DNA of 52,106 nucleotides, from positions 1 through 52,106 of the forward strand of contig MGPH01000050.1 in NCBI GenBank assembly GCA_001797365.1, in the 5' to 3' direction. Numbering within the stretch: position 1 is the first letter of the stretch; each line of letters starts with the position of its first letter. The stretch is from Deltaproteobacteria bacterium GWA2_45_12. GTDB taxonomy: Bacteria > UBA10199. The notes beneath the pieces are model-generated. The model was not told the DNA's origin and ran no database searches. It was given only the letters and a program-made list of their open reading frames with translations. Positions 23,390-30,878 of the stretch are shown here, one piece after another. Made by a program: the position numbers and the translations under genes.

Positions 23390-24558
23390 CGTTTCTCCAT
23401 TTTTTGAATTATTTGATCCTGCAAACTTTTGGTCCCAATTTCCGACTTTGATAAAGCTTCAAACGCCATTGGCAGGCGTTTCCCCAGTGCCTCCACGGAA
23501 TCAACAAGGGCTTCTTCACTCAAACCAAAACTAACTCCCATTTTTAATAAGTGTTTGGGTTTTACCGAATGCACAGCGAGATTTTTGATTCCTGCTACCG
23601 AGAGAGCGACGTATTGATACTCCGGATAGATGGATGAAGCCACTAGATCGTAGGAGGGAGTCAAGCGAAGCCCATCACGAGTATGAAACATGGCAAAGTT
23701 TTTGAAATGCGCATCCGTATTCCCTACCAAAAAACAAGCCAGAATGCGATTGAACAAACGATCGGCCTCCGCAGGAATACAGGCCGCTGTTTTCCGGATA
23801 AATTGCCCCATTTCTTCGTAAGAGCCCTCGTATTTTTCATCTCCTGAAGATCGGCCCAAAACTTGATTGAATTCTTCAAAATGAAGTCGCTTGATGCCAC
23901 TGCTGGTCATGACACGGTCAAAACGGGAAATGATGAGAACGTGCTCTTTAATGGAGGCAACAGCGCTCACTTCCAGATCCACTACATCGTCATTTGGCAA
24001 TAATTTACGAATTGCCAGAGTTGTCAGGTATTCCAGTTCAATCAAATTTTCATGATTTCCGGAAGTCAGCTTAGCAATGTGTGTACTAAGCTCCTTTGGG
24101 CCTACGGGACGATAATACTTGCCGTCTTTGACCACCAACAGTTTTCGTTGCACACCCGACAAGGAAGCTTTGCCCAGCGTTGCTGCAAGAGTAGCTTGGT
24201 CGGCATGGTCAAGGGATTGGAGTTCTGTTTTTTCTGGATCAATAACAGATACCGCACCGGCCAAATCAAACCCAAATCCCAAAAGCAAACTCAACCGATG
24301 ATGAGGGTTCACTCCCAAAACTTTTGCCTGCGCATTTTGGAGCCACCCCTCTGCCACCAAATTATCAAAAAATGAATGGAGTCCCGATTCCGAAATATAA
24401 GGTTCAGCCCGCAACGGCAAGGTATGGGCAATGGCTGGCTCCTTGGCTTCCAAATAGGAAGCATCATAGGTAAAAACCACTCGTCCGCCTGGCTCTTCCT
24501 GAAGCCGTCCTACATATTTATCTTTAAAGTAAACCTTGCCCCACAGTGTCTTTGCCAT
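23314..24558 (-). CDS. hipA: HipA-type serine/threonine kinase toxin
   Basis: 414 aa, close to the usual 400-440. N-terminal HipA domain (LWGKVYFKDKYVGRL), then the kinase: Gly-rich SLSGVQRKLLV, STHIAKL, ISRFDR, the catalytic GNTDAHFKNF and metal-binding LTPSYDLVA. Such kinases phosphorylate tRNA synthetases or similar targets and cause growth arrest. The last ~25 residues overlap the start of the hipB gene. The ATG overlaps the first of two palindromes (24557-24572), as expected for an autoregulated promoter. Context next to tRNA-associated mobile sequence suggests acquisition. Confidence 0.88.
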   Translation of the reverse strand: MAKTLWGKVYFKDKYVGRLQEEPGGRVVFTYDASYLEAKEPAIAHTLPLRAEPYISESGLHSFFDNLVAEGWLQNAQAKVLGVNPHHRLSLLLGFGFDLAGAVSVIDPEKTELQSLDHADQATLAATLGKASLSGVQRKLLVVKDGKYYRPVGPKELSTHIAKLTSGNHENLIELEYLTTLAIRKLLPNDDVVDLEVSAVASIKEHVLIISRFDRVMTSSGIKRLHFEEFNQVLGRSSGDEKYEGSYEEMGQFIRKTAACIPAEADRLFNRILACFLVGNTDAHFKNFAMFHTRDGLRLTPSYDLVASSIYPEYQYVALSVAGIKNLAVHSVKPKHLLKMGVSFGLSEEALVDSVEALGKRLPMAFEALSKSEIGTKSLQDQIIQKMEKRWNGSFKLTGQLLSKKRNSGGKTSV

Positions 24559-24652
24559 AAAATATATTTTATATAATTAAAATTATTAAATATAAAACTA
24601 AATATAGTTTATCTATTTAATTAAAATTATCAATATATAAAATATATTTTAT
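24557..24652. promoter_or_regulatory. Very AT-rich hipA promoter with two identical 16-bp palindromes
   Basis: ATAAAATATATTTTAT occurs at 24557-24572 and 24637-24652, exactly 80 bases apart, bounding an almost pure AT stretch. The first covers the hipA start codon, the second abuts a dispersed repeat. Probably operators for the HipB-like protein. Confidence 0.55.
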
Positions 24653-24774
24653 CAATGGTATGCACCCTAGGGCAAGCCCCGGACCCAAGATTCCGTCCGC
24701 CTTAGGCGGACGGGATTTTAACCGTTTCGGCTCGTCCGCCGAAGTCCCCGCCAACGAGCCGGGACGTAGGTGGA
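24651..24774. repeat. Dispersed repeat, second copy of the element found in the tetrahaem cytochrome gene
   Basis: 46 bp nearly identical to 17262-17307, then a palindrome GTCCGCC-TTA-GGCGGAC and ggctcgtcc...ccaacgagcc, which can fold back. It fills the gap between hipA and rsmA. Confidence 0.7.
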
Positions 24775-24779
24775 TAATA

Positions 24780-25541
24780 TCACGGGATCGATCTTAAAAA
24801 TTTCACCAACTCTTCCACAGTCAGCTCTTCTGCCCGCACTTTTTGATAGGATTCTGGAAAATCAATTTTCTTTTTCTTTAAAACAGACCCCATAGTTTTT
24901 CGTCGTTGCTGAAACAACAGGCGCATCAAAATCCAAAAATTTTCTTCTTCAGATTCTTCAATCAAGGGCTGGGTTTTGATTTTAAAATGGACAAAACTCG
25001 AATTCACCTTGGGTTGGGGCTTAAACACAGTGGGGGGGAGATGAAAAAGGATTTTGGGGGCGGTATAAATTTGCGCCCATAATGAAAGAAGCCCGTAATC
25101 CTTGGTGGAAGGCTTGGCCACAAAACGGGCGGCCATTTCTTTTTGAAACATCAAAAACAAATCCGAAAAATATTTCCTGTTTTGGACAAGCTTGATAAAA
25201 ATCTGGGAAGCCACATTATAGGGAAGATTACCTACCACAACCCAGTTTTTTTCTTCCCCAAAAAGTGCCGATAAATCACATTCCAAAAAATCCGCCTCAA
25301 CAACGCGAACCCCTTTAGAATACTTTTCGATTAAATGAGAAGCCAGCTCGCGGTCTTTTTCAACCACCAACAAATGGCCGGCCCGCTTTACAAAATGCTG
25401 GGTCAGAGCCTCTCGCCCGGGACCAATTTCCATGATGTTGGATGGATTTGTGCAACAAACAGCCTCAAAAATTTTTCGTTGATAATTCCCATCAACCAAA
25501 AAGTTCTGTCCCAGACTTTTTTTAGGGCGAAGAATGGTCAT
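24780..25541 (-). CDS. rsmA: 16S rRNA adenine dimethyltransferase
   Basis: 253 aa, normal length for RsmA/KsgA, which dimethylates two adjacent adenines near the 3' end of 16S rRNA late in small-subunit assembly. The N-terminal KKSLGQNFLVD, the SAM-binding IMEIGPGREALTQHF and the catalytic NLPYN are all present; one Gly of the usual GxGxGxLT is replaced (GPGREALT). The start overlaps the end of the DUF2062 gene by 20 bases, so these two are probably co-transcribed. Confidence 0.93.
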   Translation of the reverse strand: MTILRPKKSLGQNFLVDGNYQRKIFEAVCCTNPSNIMEIGPGREALTQHFVKRAGHLLVVEKDRELASHLIEKYSKGVRVVEADFLECDLSALFGEEKNWVVVGNLPYNVASQIFIKLVQNRKYFSDLFLMFQKEMAARFVAKPSTKDYGLLSLWAQIYTAPKILFHLPPTVFKPQPKVNSSFVHFKIKTQPLIEESEEENFWILMRLLFQQRRKTMGSVLKKKKIDFPESYQKVRAEELTVEELVKFLRSIP

Positions 25542-25974
25542 GTTTGAATTTTTTAAAACGTGGATAAATGGTTAAAACAATCCAATAACTGGCAAACGCA
25601 CTCACCAAGCCCACAAAAACCCCTCCCACCAAAAGAGGGGCCATCACCGACTGCCCCATATGAAGCATATCCGTCAAGGATTCCGGGCGAAGTTGCCTGA
25701 TATGCCGCGTCCCCAACAACCAGTGCCCTATGCGATAAATAAAATAAAAAACAGGGAACAAGGTAAGGGGATTGACCACCCAGCATCCCAAAAGAGACGC
25801 TATTTTATTCTGCCTGGTAAAGGCCGCCAAAGCCAAAGTGATAATGGTATGAAACCCGATGGTGGGCGTCATGGCCACAAAAATGCCGAGGGCGAAACCA
25901 CCTGCAACTTCTCTGGGCGTTGCATGGGAAGCAATGAGTTTATGATAGTATGTTCGTAATTTTCGGATGGGCAT
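25522..25974 (-). CDS. DUF2062 membrane protein
   Basis: 150 aa from the ATG at 25974. A TTG at 26010 would extend it into an inverted repeat and was rejected. The segment SHATPREVAGGFALGIFVAMTPTIGFHTII and WVVNPLTLFPVFYFIYRIG are the DUF2062 pattern; three hydrophobic segments are present (the last LVGGVFVGLVSAFASYWIVL). Function unknown. No good ribosome site precedes the start. It overlaps rsmA and lies downstream of tsaD. Confidence 0.8.
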   Translation of the reverse strand: MPIRKLRTYYHKLIASHATPREVAGGFALGIFVAMTPTIGFHTIITLALAAFTRQNKIASLLGCWVVNPLTLFPVFYFIYRIGHWLLGTRHIRQLRPESLTDMLHMGQSVMAPLLVGGVFVGLVSAFASYWIVLTIYPRFKKFKHDHSSP

Positions 25975-25987
25975 TTTGTTGTTCGTC

Positions 25988-26064
25988 ACTCGCGAACTCG
26001 TCGCTCGCAACCCAAGATTTTCAAATAACAGGTTTACGAGCCCGCGAGCGACGAGCTCGCGAGT
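25988..26064. repeat. 21-bp inverted repeat between tsaD and the DUF2062 gene
   Basis: Arms 25988-26008 (starting actcgcgaactcg) and 26044-26064 (ending gctcgcgagt), complementary with one mismatch and separated by 35 bases. It may act as terminator or be another palindromic element. Confidence 0.65.
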
Positions 26065-26080
26065 AGTCCCCCACGAGCAA

Positions 26081-27121
26081 CTACCCTATCGGCATTGAAG
26101 CATGGGCATTCACATCTTGATTGGCGGTGCGTCCCAACGCAATTTGTTTGGCCCCCACATAAGCAACCATCGCCCCGTTATCGGTGCATAAACTGGGGGA
26201 TGGTCTTAAACAAAGAACCTTTTTTTGCGTACAAAATTCCTGCAAACGCTCCCGTAAACGTGAGTTAACCGCCACTCCCCCACTTACCGCCACGGCCTTA
26301 ATTTCCGGATGGTCGTTTAAGGACAAATTAATTTTATCAATTAAGGATTCCACAACTTCATTTTGAAAAGAAGCTAACAGATCCCAAACAAATTTGTCTT
26401 CCTTCCGATTTGCATCTTTCCAAAGTTTTTCGCCCCGTTTTTCCTTTTCTTTGGTTATTAAATGATGGACAGCTGTTTTAAGCCCACTAAAACTTAAGTA
26501 ATAAGGACCCCGTTTGACTTTGGCTCGGGTAAACGAAAAAGCTTTTGGGTCTCCAAGTCTGGCCAATTTGTCAACAATGGGACCACCCGGATACCCCAGG
26601 CCCAAAATTTTAGAAACCTTGTCATAGGCCTCACCAGCGGCATCATCAACTGTTTGCCCAAGACATGCAATATCATCAAAACTTTTTACTAAATACAAAG
26701 CCGTATGTCCTCCTGAAACAACTACCCCCAAAAAGGGATACACTTCATTATGCTCCAGGAAAGGACTGAACAGATGGGCCTTGAGATGATGCACCATCGT
26801 GAGAGGAATTTTTTTGGAATACGAAAGGGCCTTGGCATAGGACAAGCCCACCAATAAACATCCAATAAGTCCCGGTGAGTTGGTAATAGCCACCCCTGTT
26901 AAATCATCAAACCCTATTTGGGCTTTATCAAAAGCTTGCAACACAACATGGGAGAGTGCTTCCACGTGGTTACGTGAAGCAATTTCAGGCACAACCCCTC
27001 CATAAGGAGCATGAAGAGCCACCTGGGAGGAGATAATATTGGCCCGGAGGGTTTTGCTTCCTTCCAAAACAGCCACCGAAGTTTCATCACAAGATGTATC
27101 GATTCCAAGAATGATGGACAT
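26081..27121 (-). CDS. tsaD: tRNA N6-threonylcarbamoyladenosine synthase, catalytic subunit
   Basis: 346 aa, normal length. The ASKHA-fold start GIDTSCDETSVAVLE, the metal-binding HHLKAH, SGGHTALYLV, VDDAAGEAYDKVSKILGLGYPGGP and AVSGGVAVNSRLRERL are the TsaD signature. It transfers the threonylcarbamoyl group made by TsaC onto A37 of tRNAs reading ANN codons, with TsaB and TsaE (not in the window). Flanked by dispersed inverted repeats on both sides. Confidence 0.96.
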   Translation of the reverse strand: MSIILGIDTSCDETSVAVLEGSKTLRANIISSQVALHAPYGGVVPEIASRNHVEALSHVVLQAFDKAQIGFDDLTGVAITNSPGLIGCLLVGLSYAKALSYSKKIPLTMVHHLKAHLFSPFLEHNEVYPFLGVVVSGGHTALYLVKSFDDIACLGQTVDDAAGEAYDKVSKILGLGYPGGPIVDKLARLGDPKAFSFTRAKVKRGPYYLSFSGLKTAVHHLITKEKEKRGEKLWKDANRKEDKFVWDLLASFQNEVVESLIDKINLSLNDHPEIKAVAVSGGVAVNSRLRERLQEFCTQKKVLCLRPSPSLCTDNGAMVAYVGAKQIALGRTANQDVNAHASMPIG

Positions 27122-27136
27122 TGTTTTGACTCACCC

Positions 27137-27279
27137 TTCGATCACCGCGTAGCGGGATCCCGTTTGCGGGACAAGCTCAGGGTGTCCTTTATGTAAGGGC
27201 AATTCATGAATTGCCCTTACACGATACGGACATGGTGAGCCCCGTCCCGCAAACGGGACCCCGCTACGCGGTGGTCGAA
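27137..27279. repeat. Composite palindromic element (36-bp arms around a 28-bp palindrome)
   Basis: Arms 27137-27172 and 27244-27279 start TTCGATCACCGCGTAGCGGG / end in its complement with two mismatches. In the centre (27193-27220) lies the palindrome GTAAGGGCAATTCA-TGAATTGCCCTTAC. It resembles a non-autonomous mobile element and recurs at 49737-49878 and, in part, at 42660. Confidence 0.75.
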
Positions 27280-27290
27280 CCATAAAAACC

Positions 27291-28073
27291 CTACATCGGT
27301 TTCTTCTCTAACGCTTCTTTTTGCTTTTGATCAAGAAGTTGATCTATTTTTTGGATTTTTTGTTTGGCTAGAATAGCTTCTGTGGATTGGGGAAACATCG
27401 TCACAAGCTTGTTTAAAAAAGCCTTGGCATCCGCAAAGGATTGCATTTCAAAAAAAGCATAACCCTGTTTTAAAAGGGCGGGAGCCACCTTTTCACTTTT
27501 GGGAAAATTTTTGACCACCTTCTGAAATTCCGTAATGGCAATGGGGTAATCACGAAGGGCATAATTGGTTTCTCCAAGCCAGTACTGGGCATGAAGCACA
27601 TAAGGACTTTTGGAACGATTTTTTAGAAAACTTTGTAAAGCGCTTTGGGCTTCCTTATAATTTTCGACATTGACAAGGGTGAGTCCTTTTTCGAGTTCTT
27701 TAAAATCTTCCAAATTTTTGACTTGAGCTGGGTTTAACAACCCCGTAACTTTAATTTCTTCAAGCTGCTTTATAAGGAGGGCCTGTTTTTCCTCCAAAAC
27801 ATCCAGACGTCGCTGGCTGTCACGAATGGTGGCGTTCTGTTCATCAACGGTGTGCATGCTCTGTTCCAAAAGACCATTCATCCTTTGAAACTCGGAAGTC
27901 ATGCTTTGAACCTGGTTTACCGCATCTGCCAAGTTTTGGGATTGGGCCTCAATAACACGGCTGACTCGATCAACTTCAGCCTCCAACTCTTTTGAGGAAA
28001 GACCATGGCTCTTAAAAGAAAAAAGAAGGGCCACTCCACAAACAAGTAGGCTAAAGCCCTTGGAATGATGCAT
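27291..28073 (-). CDS. cpoB: Tol-Pal system protein CpoB (YbgF)
   Basis: 260 aa. Signal peptide (~1-25), then a coiled coil at about 27-100 (EAEVDRVSRVIEAQSQNLADA...) that in this family trimerises. Tetratricopeptide repeats follow at about 130-250 (YKEAQSALQSFLKNRSKSPYVLHAQYWLGE, YPIAITEFQKVVKNFPKSEKVAPALLKQGYAFF). CpoB coordinates outer-membrane constriction with peptidoglycan synthesis. It directly follows pal (8 bases), as in tol-pal operons, but no tolQRAB genes are in the window. Confidence 0.88.
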   Translation of the reverse strand: MHHSKGFSLLVCGVALLFSFKSHGLSSKELEAEVDRVSRVIEAQSQNLADAVNQVQSMTSEFQRMNGLLEQSMHTVDEQNATIRDSQRRLDVLEEKQALLIKQLEEIKVTGLLNPAQVKNLEDFKELEKGLTLVNVENYKEAQSALQSFLKNRSKSPYVLHAQYWLGETNYALRDYPIAITEFQKVVKNFPKSEKVAPALLKQGYAFFEMQSFADAKAFLNKLVTMFPQSTEAILAKQKIQKIDQLLDQKQKEALEKKPM

Positions 28074-28080
28074 AGATTAA

Positions 28081-28530
28081 TTATTTTCCCTTCACAAAAT
28101 CATCCCGACGGTTTTTCCACCAGCATGATTCATCGGACTGGGTACAAATAGGACGTTCTTCACCATAACTGATGGTTGAAAGACGTGAAGGATCAATACC
28201 TGTGTTAATAAGATAATCGTAGGAAGCCCGCGCACGACGATCTCCCAAGGCCAGATTGTATTCATTGGTGCCCCGATCATCGCAATGACCTTCGATAGTC
28301 ACTTTGAGTTTGCTCTTGTCTTTTAAAGTAGAAATATTGGATTTCATGACCGAGATTTGATCGCCCCGAATGGTTGACTGGTCAAAGTCAAAATAAACAG
28401 AATCCAACACTTTTTCAGCACCACTTCCATTGGTGGTGCTGTCATAATCAGAACGCGCCCCTTTCTTTCCTCCACAAGCAGCCAGAGCCAAGATTAAGGC
28501 AAAAGAGCCCAAAATGATTATTTTTTTCAT
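28081..28530 (-). CDS. pal: Peptidoglycan-associated lipoprotein Pal (OmpA-like)
   Basis: 149 aa. Lipobox LAAC with the acylated Cys at about 19. The OmpA-like domain has VYFDFDQSTI, GHCDDRGTNEYNLALGDRRA and SYGEERP, the peptidoglycan-binding Asp/Arg set. The C-terminus has two Cys (PICTQSDESCWWKNRR) that could form a disulfide. It anchors the outer membrane to peptidoglycan. It is followed at 8 bases by cpoB and preceded by a shorter pal paralogue. Confidence 0.9.
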   Translation of the reverse strand: MKKIIILGSFALILALAACGGKKGARSDYDSTTNGSGAEKVLDSVYFDFDQSTIRGDQISVMKSNISTLKDKSKLKVTIEGHCDDRGTNEYNLALGDRRARASYDYLINTGIDPSRLSTISYGEERPICTQSDESCWWKNRRDDFVKGK

Positions 28531-28556
28531 AACGCCCCCTTTTTCTTACTCACACA

Positions 28557-28979
28557 TTATTTATTTCCAAAATCGGCACGACGATTTTTCCACCAGCATG
28601 ATTCATCTTCTTGGTGACATACCGGTTTTTCTTCGCCATAGCTTACGGCCTTCATCCTGCTTGATTCAATGCCTTTTTTAACCAAAAACTGCTTTGTCTG
28701 GCTGGCTCTACGGTCCCCCAAGGCCAAATTGTATTCGTTGGTCCCACGGGAATCACAATGACCTTCAATGGTGACCGATGTTTTTTCATGTTTTTGAAGA
28801 TAGCCTGCGTTGCCATTCATCACTCCAACCATGTCCGACTTGATATTAGAATGGTCAAAATCAAAATGAACCGCATTCAAGCTTTTTGAACTTGAACTTT
28901 GGGCCGACTTTTTACCCTGACAGGCATTCAACCCGACAATCAATAAAGCTGCAACGGCTAAACGAGACAAAAGTTTCAT
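28557..28979 (-). CDS. Second Pal-type lipoprotein (OmpA-like)
   Basis: 140 aa. Lipobox LNAC with Cys at about 20, then a Ser/Gln/Lys linker and an OmpA-like domain (VHFDFDHSNI, GHCDSRGTNEYNLALGDRRA, SYGEEKP) with the same C-terminal Cys pair (PVCHQEDESCWWKNRR) as its neighbour. Tandem duplication of pal is evident: the same residues flank both domains. Whether both act with Tol is unknown. A good ribosome site (GGAGG) precedes the ATG. Confidence 0.87.
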   Translation of the reverse strand: MKLLSRLAVAALLIVGLNACQGKKSAQSSSSKSLNAVHFDFDHSNIKSDMVGVMNGNAGYLQKHEKTSVTIEGHCDSRGTNEYNLALGDRRASQTKQFLVKKGIESSRMKAVSYGEEKPVCHQEDESCWWKNRRADFGNK

Positions 28980-29094
28980 GATTTTCCTCCTTGAAATTGA
29001 AAATAAAACATTGGATGCTTCATCGACATGTAAATTATTTAAAGGCGTGTAAATTTACGAAATTTACGTGCTGTGATTTCTAATTTTCTATTCG

Positions 29095-29943
29095 ATGAAA
29101 AATTCAAAGTCAAGACCATTCTCTGTTGCAAACAAAAGAACCAAACTCAAAGTCGGTCTTGTTCAATACAATATTGCAAACAATCCGGAAAAAAATCTCA
29201 AAACCATTTTTACTCATCTCAAAACATGCCTGAAACAAAAACCCCATTTCATTGTACTGCCTGAAATGGCCTTGGGAAGCCCTGCAAATAAAAAAGAAGC
29301 CAAAAAGTGGGGGCAAATATACAAAAAAACCCTTCCCTCATTACAAAACTGGTGTGCCACCCATAAAACGGGGCTCGTTTTTTTTGGCATGGAAGAAAAA
29401 AATTCCCGCTTTTATAATGCCTGTTTTTGGATAACCCCAAAAGGTCACATTCAAAATCGTTACCACAAAATCCATCTTTTCTCTTTTGGAGGAGAACATC
29501 ATATTTATTCTTTTGGGGGCCAGCCCGCTGTCACCCCAAGCCCTTGGGGACCTATGGGGTTTGCTGTTTGTTATGACATCCGGTTCCCGGAATTATTACG
29601 TGCCCTTACTTTTAAAGGAGCAAAAATAATTGTTGTGGGGGCCCAATGGCCAAGTGTGCGCATTCATCACTGGCTCGGCCTGCTTACTTCCCGTGCCATT
29701 GAAAATCAGGTATACATTATTGGCTGTAACCGTACCGGACGGAAAAAAGGATTGAAGTTTAATGGACAATCCGTTGTCATAGGCCCTTGGGGGCGTATTC
29801 TTTTACAAATGCCTGCCAAACAATCAACCTCAGTGACAATGATAAATCTGAACACAGTGGATATCTTAAGAAAAAAATATCCCTTTTTAAAAGAGGCCCG
29901 ACTCATGGGTGGAAGCCTCTCTAAAAAACCATTTCGGCCATGA
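29095..29943 (+). CDS. Nitrilase-superfamily carbon-nitrogen hydrolase (omega-amidase-like)
   Basis: 282 aa. The catalytic triad of the superfamily is visible: Glu in VLPEMALG, Lys in YHKIHLF, Cys in CYDIRFPELLR. The order and the HLF/CYDIRFPE strings fit the YafV/omega-amidase branch, which hydrolyses alpha-keto acid amides such as 2-oxoglutaramate. The first ~17 residues (basic) lie outside the domain, and no clear ribosome site fixes the start. It overlaps the next gene by ATGA, so the two are coupled; substrate is not certain. Confidence 0.82.
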   Translation: MKNSKSRPFSVANKRTKLKVGLVQYNIANNPEKNLKTIFTHLKTCLKQKPHFIVLPEMALGSPANKKEAKKWGQIYKKTLPSLQNWCATHKTGLVFFGMEEKNSRFYNACFWITPKGHIQNRYHKIHLFSFGGEHHIYSFGGQPAVTPSPWGPMGFAVCYDIRFPELLRALTFKGAKIIVVGAQWPSVRIHHWLGLLTSRAIENQVYIIGCNRTGRKKGLKFNGQSVVIGPWGRILLQMPAKQSTSVTMINLNTVDILRKKYPFLKEARLMGGSLSKKPFRP

Positions 29944-30347
29944 AAAACATCTTGTACATATCGCAATCACGTTTAAGCCACAATTTGCTCAGGGCCCTTC
30001 TCCCTTATCTGCCTGAAATGGTGCAGCTTACCTGTGTTGACCGACTTAACGAGGCACTTCTATTGCCTAAAATGGGAAAACCCTACCAACTTGTGATTAT
30101 CGACTGGAATACATTGGCTGGCCATAACCCCCTTGAACCCCATATCAATGACTTAAATCGCCATCCTCTTATTACCAAAGCACCGAAAATTTTGATCCAC
30201 TCTTATAACCAGGAAATCCCCAAGGAAATTTTGACAACAAAAGGCTTCGTGGCTTTTTACACAAAACCTTTTTTAACAGATGAACTTATTAATATTATGG
30301 TGAAGTGGACCAAAAAACAGAGCGATCTGTTTGTTGAATTGAATTGA
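29940..30347 (+). CDS. Receiver-like (CheY-fold) protein
   Basis: 135 aa. The start MKNILYISQSR, the strand LVIIDWN, PKILIHSYN and the C-terminal FVAFYTKPF follow the receiver-domain plan, including the Lys-Pro of the last motif and an Asp (IID) at the phosphoacceptor strand. The acidic pair near the N-terminus is missing (SQSR instead of DDE), so phosphorylation is doubtful and this may be a pseudo-receiver. It sits between an amidase gene (overlap of 4) and a PilZ gene (10 bases), suggesting a small signalling operon. Confidence 0.6.
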   Translation: MKNILYISQSRLSHNLLRALLPYLPEMVQLTCVDRLNEALLLPKMGKPYQLVIIDWNTLAGHNPLEPHINDLNRHPLITKAPKILIHSYNQEIPKEILTTKGFVAFYTKPFLTDELINIMVKWTKKQSDLFVELN

Positions 30348-30357
30348 GAGACCACTT

Positions 30358-30717
30358 ATGTTTAGCTCTTACGAAGAACATCGCATATCTCCCAGAAAAG
30401 CCCTGCGCACGCGTGTCATTTTTGAAGACGAGCTTAATGAAGAATTTTTATATTTTCTCTCAACCGATATTTCCCTTTCCGGGATTTTTATTGAGTCAGA
30501 TATTGAGCTTCAAAGCCACACCAAGCTTTTCCTGAAATTTTCCCTTTACGAAGGAGATGCCCCCATCCAGGTCACAGGCGAGGTCATTCGCATTCAAGAG
30601 CCCCCCCATCATCGCGGTCGCCGGAAAAAAAATGAAAAGCGCGGCATTGGCATCCGATTTTTGGGGCTTAAATCGACAGACCTGAAAAAAATAGAGGAAT
30701 ATATTTTATCCAAGTAG
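30358..30717 (+). CDS. PilZ-domain protein (c-di-GMP receptor candidate)
   Basis: 119 aa. The PilZ signature is nearly intact: RKALRTRV near residue 13 (RxxxR) and DISLSGIFIES near 42 (D/NxSxxG), followed by the beta-barrel pattern and the GIGIRFLGL strand. The insert PPHHRGRRKKNEKR is strongly basic. Single-domain PilZ proteins bind c-di-GMP and modulate motility, adhesion or polysaccharide export through partners. The receiver-like gene just upstream is a plausible partner. Confidence 0.85.
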   Translation: MFSSYEEHRISPRKALRTRVIFEDELNEEFLYFLSTDISLSGIFIESDIELQSHTKLFLKFSLYEGDAPIQVTGEVIRIQEPPHHRGRRKKNEKRGIGIRFLGLKSTDLKKIEEYILSK

Positions 30718-30826
30718 TGACCCCTGCGACGCGGGGTCACGACAACTAGATGAACATCGGGGGTAAGCCCTCGAGTTTCATCCTGAGCAACCCTTCGACT
30801 CTCCGCCTGCGGCGGATCGCTCAGGG

Positions 30827-30878
30827 TTGATCCGTTTTTTATTTTGGCCCCAAGGGGCCAAAATAAAAAACGGATCAA
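30827..30878. repeat. Perfect 25-bp inverted repeat with 2-base loop
   Basis: TTGATCCGTTTTTTATTTTG... folded around CCCC-AA-GGGG; every base of both arms pairs. It lies between convergent genes and includes the stop codon of the gene at 30875. No T-run follows the GC core on either strand, so a standard intrinsic terminator is not clear. Just upstream, 30780-30826, another hairpin with CCGCC-TGC-GGCGG and CCTGAGC/GCTCAGG is present. Confidence 0.8.

Noticed and set aside
26008-26010. Upstream TTG start for the DUF2062 gene
   Set aside because: The extension is encoded by one arm of an inverted repeat; the ATG at 25974 starts the conserved region.
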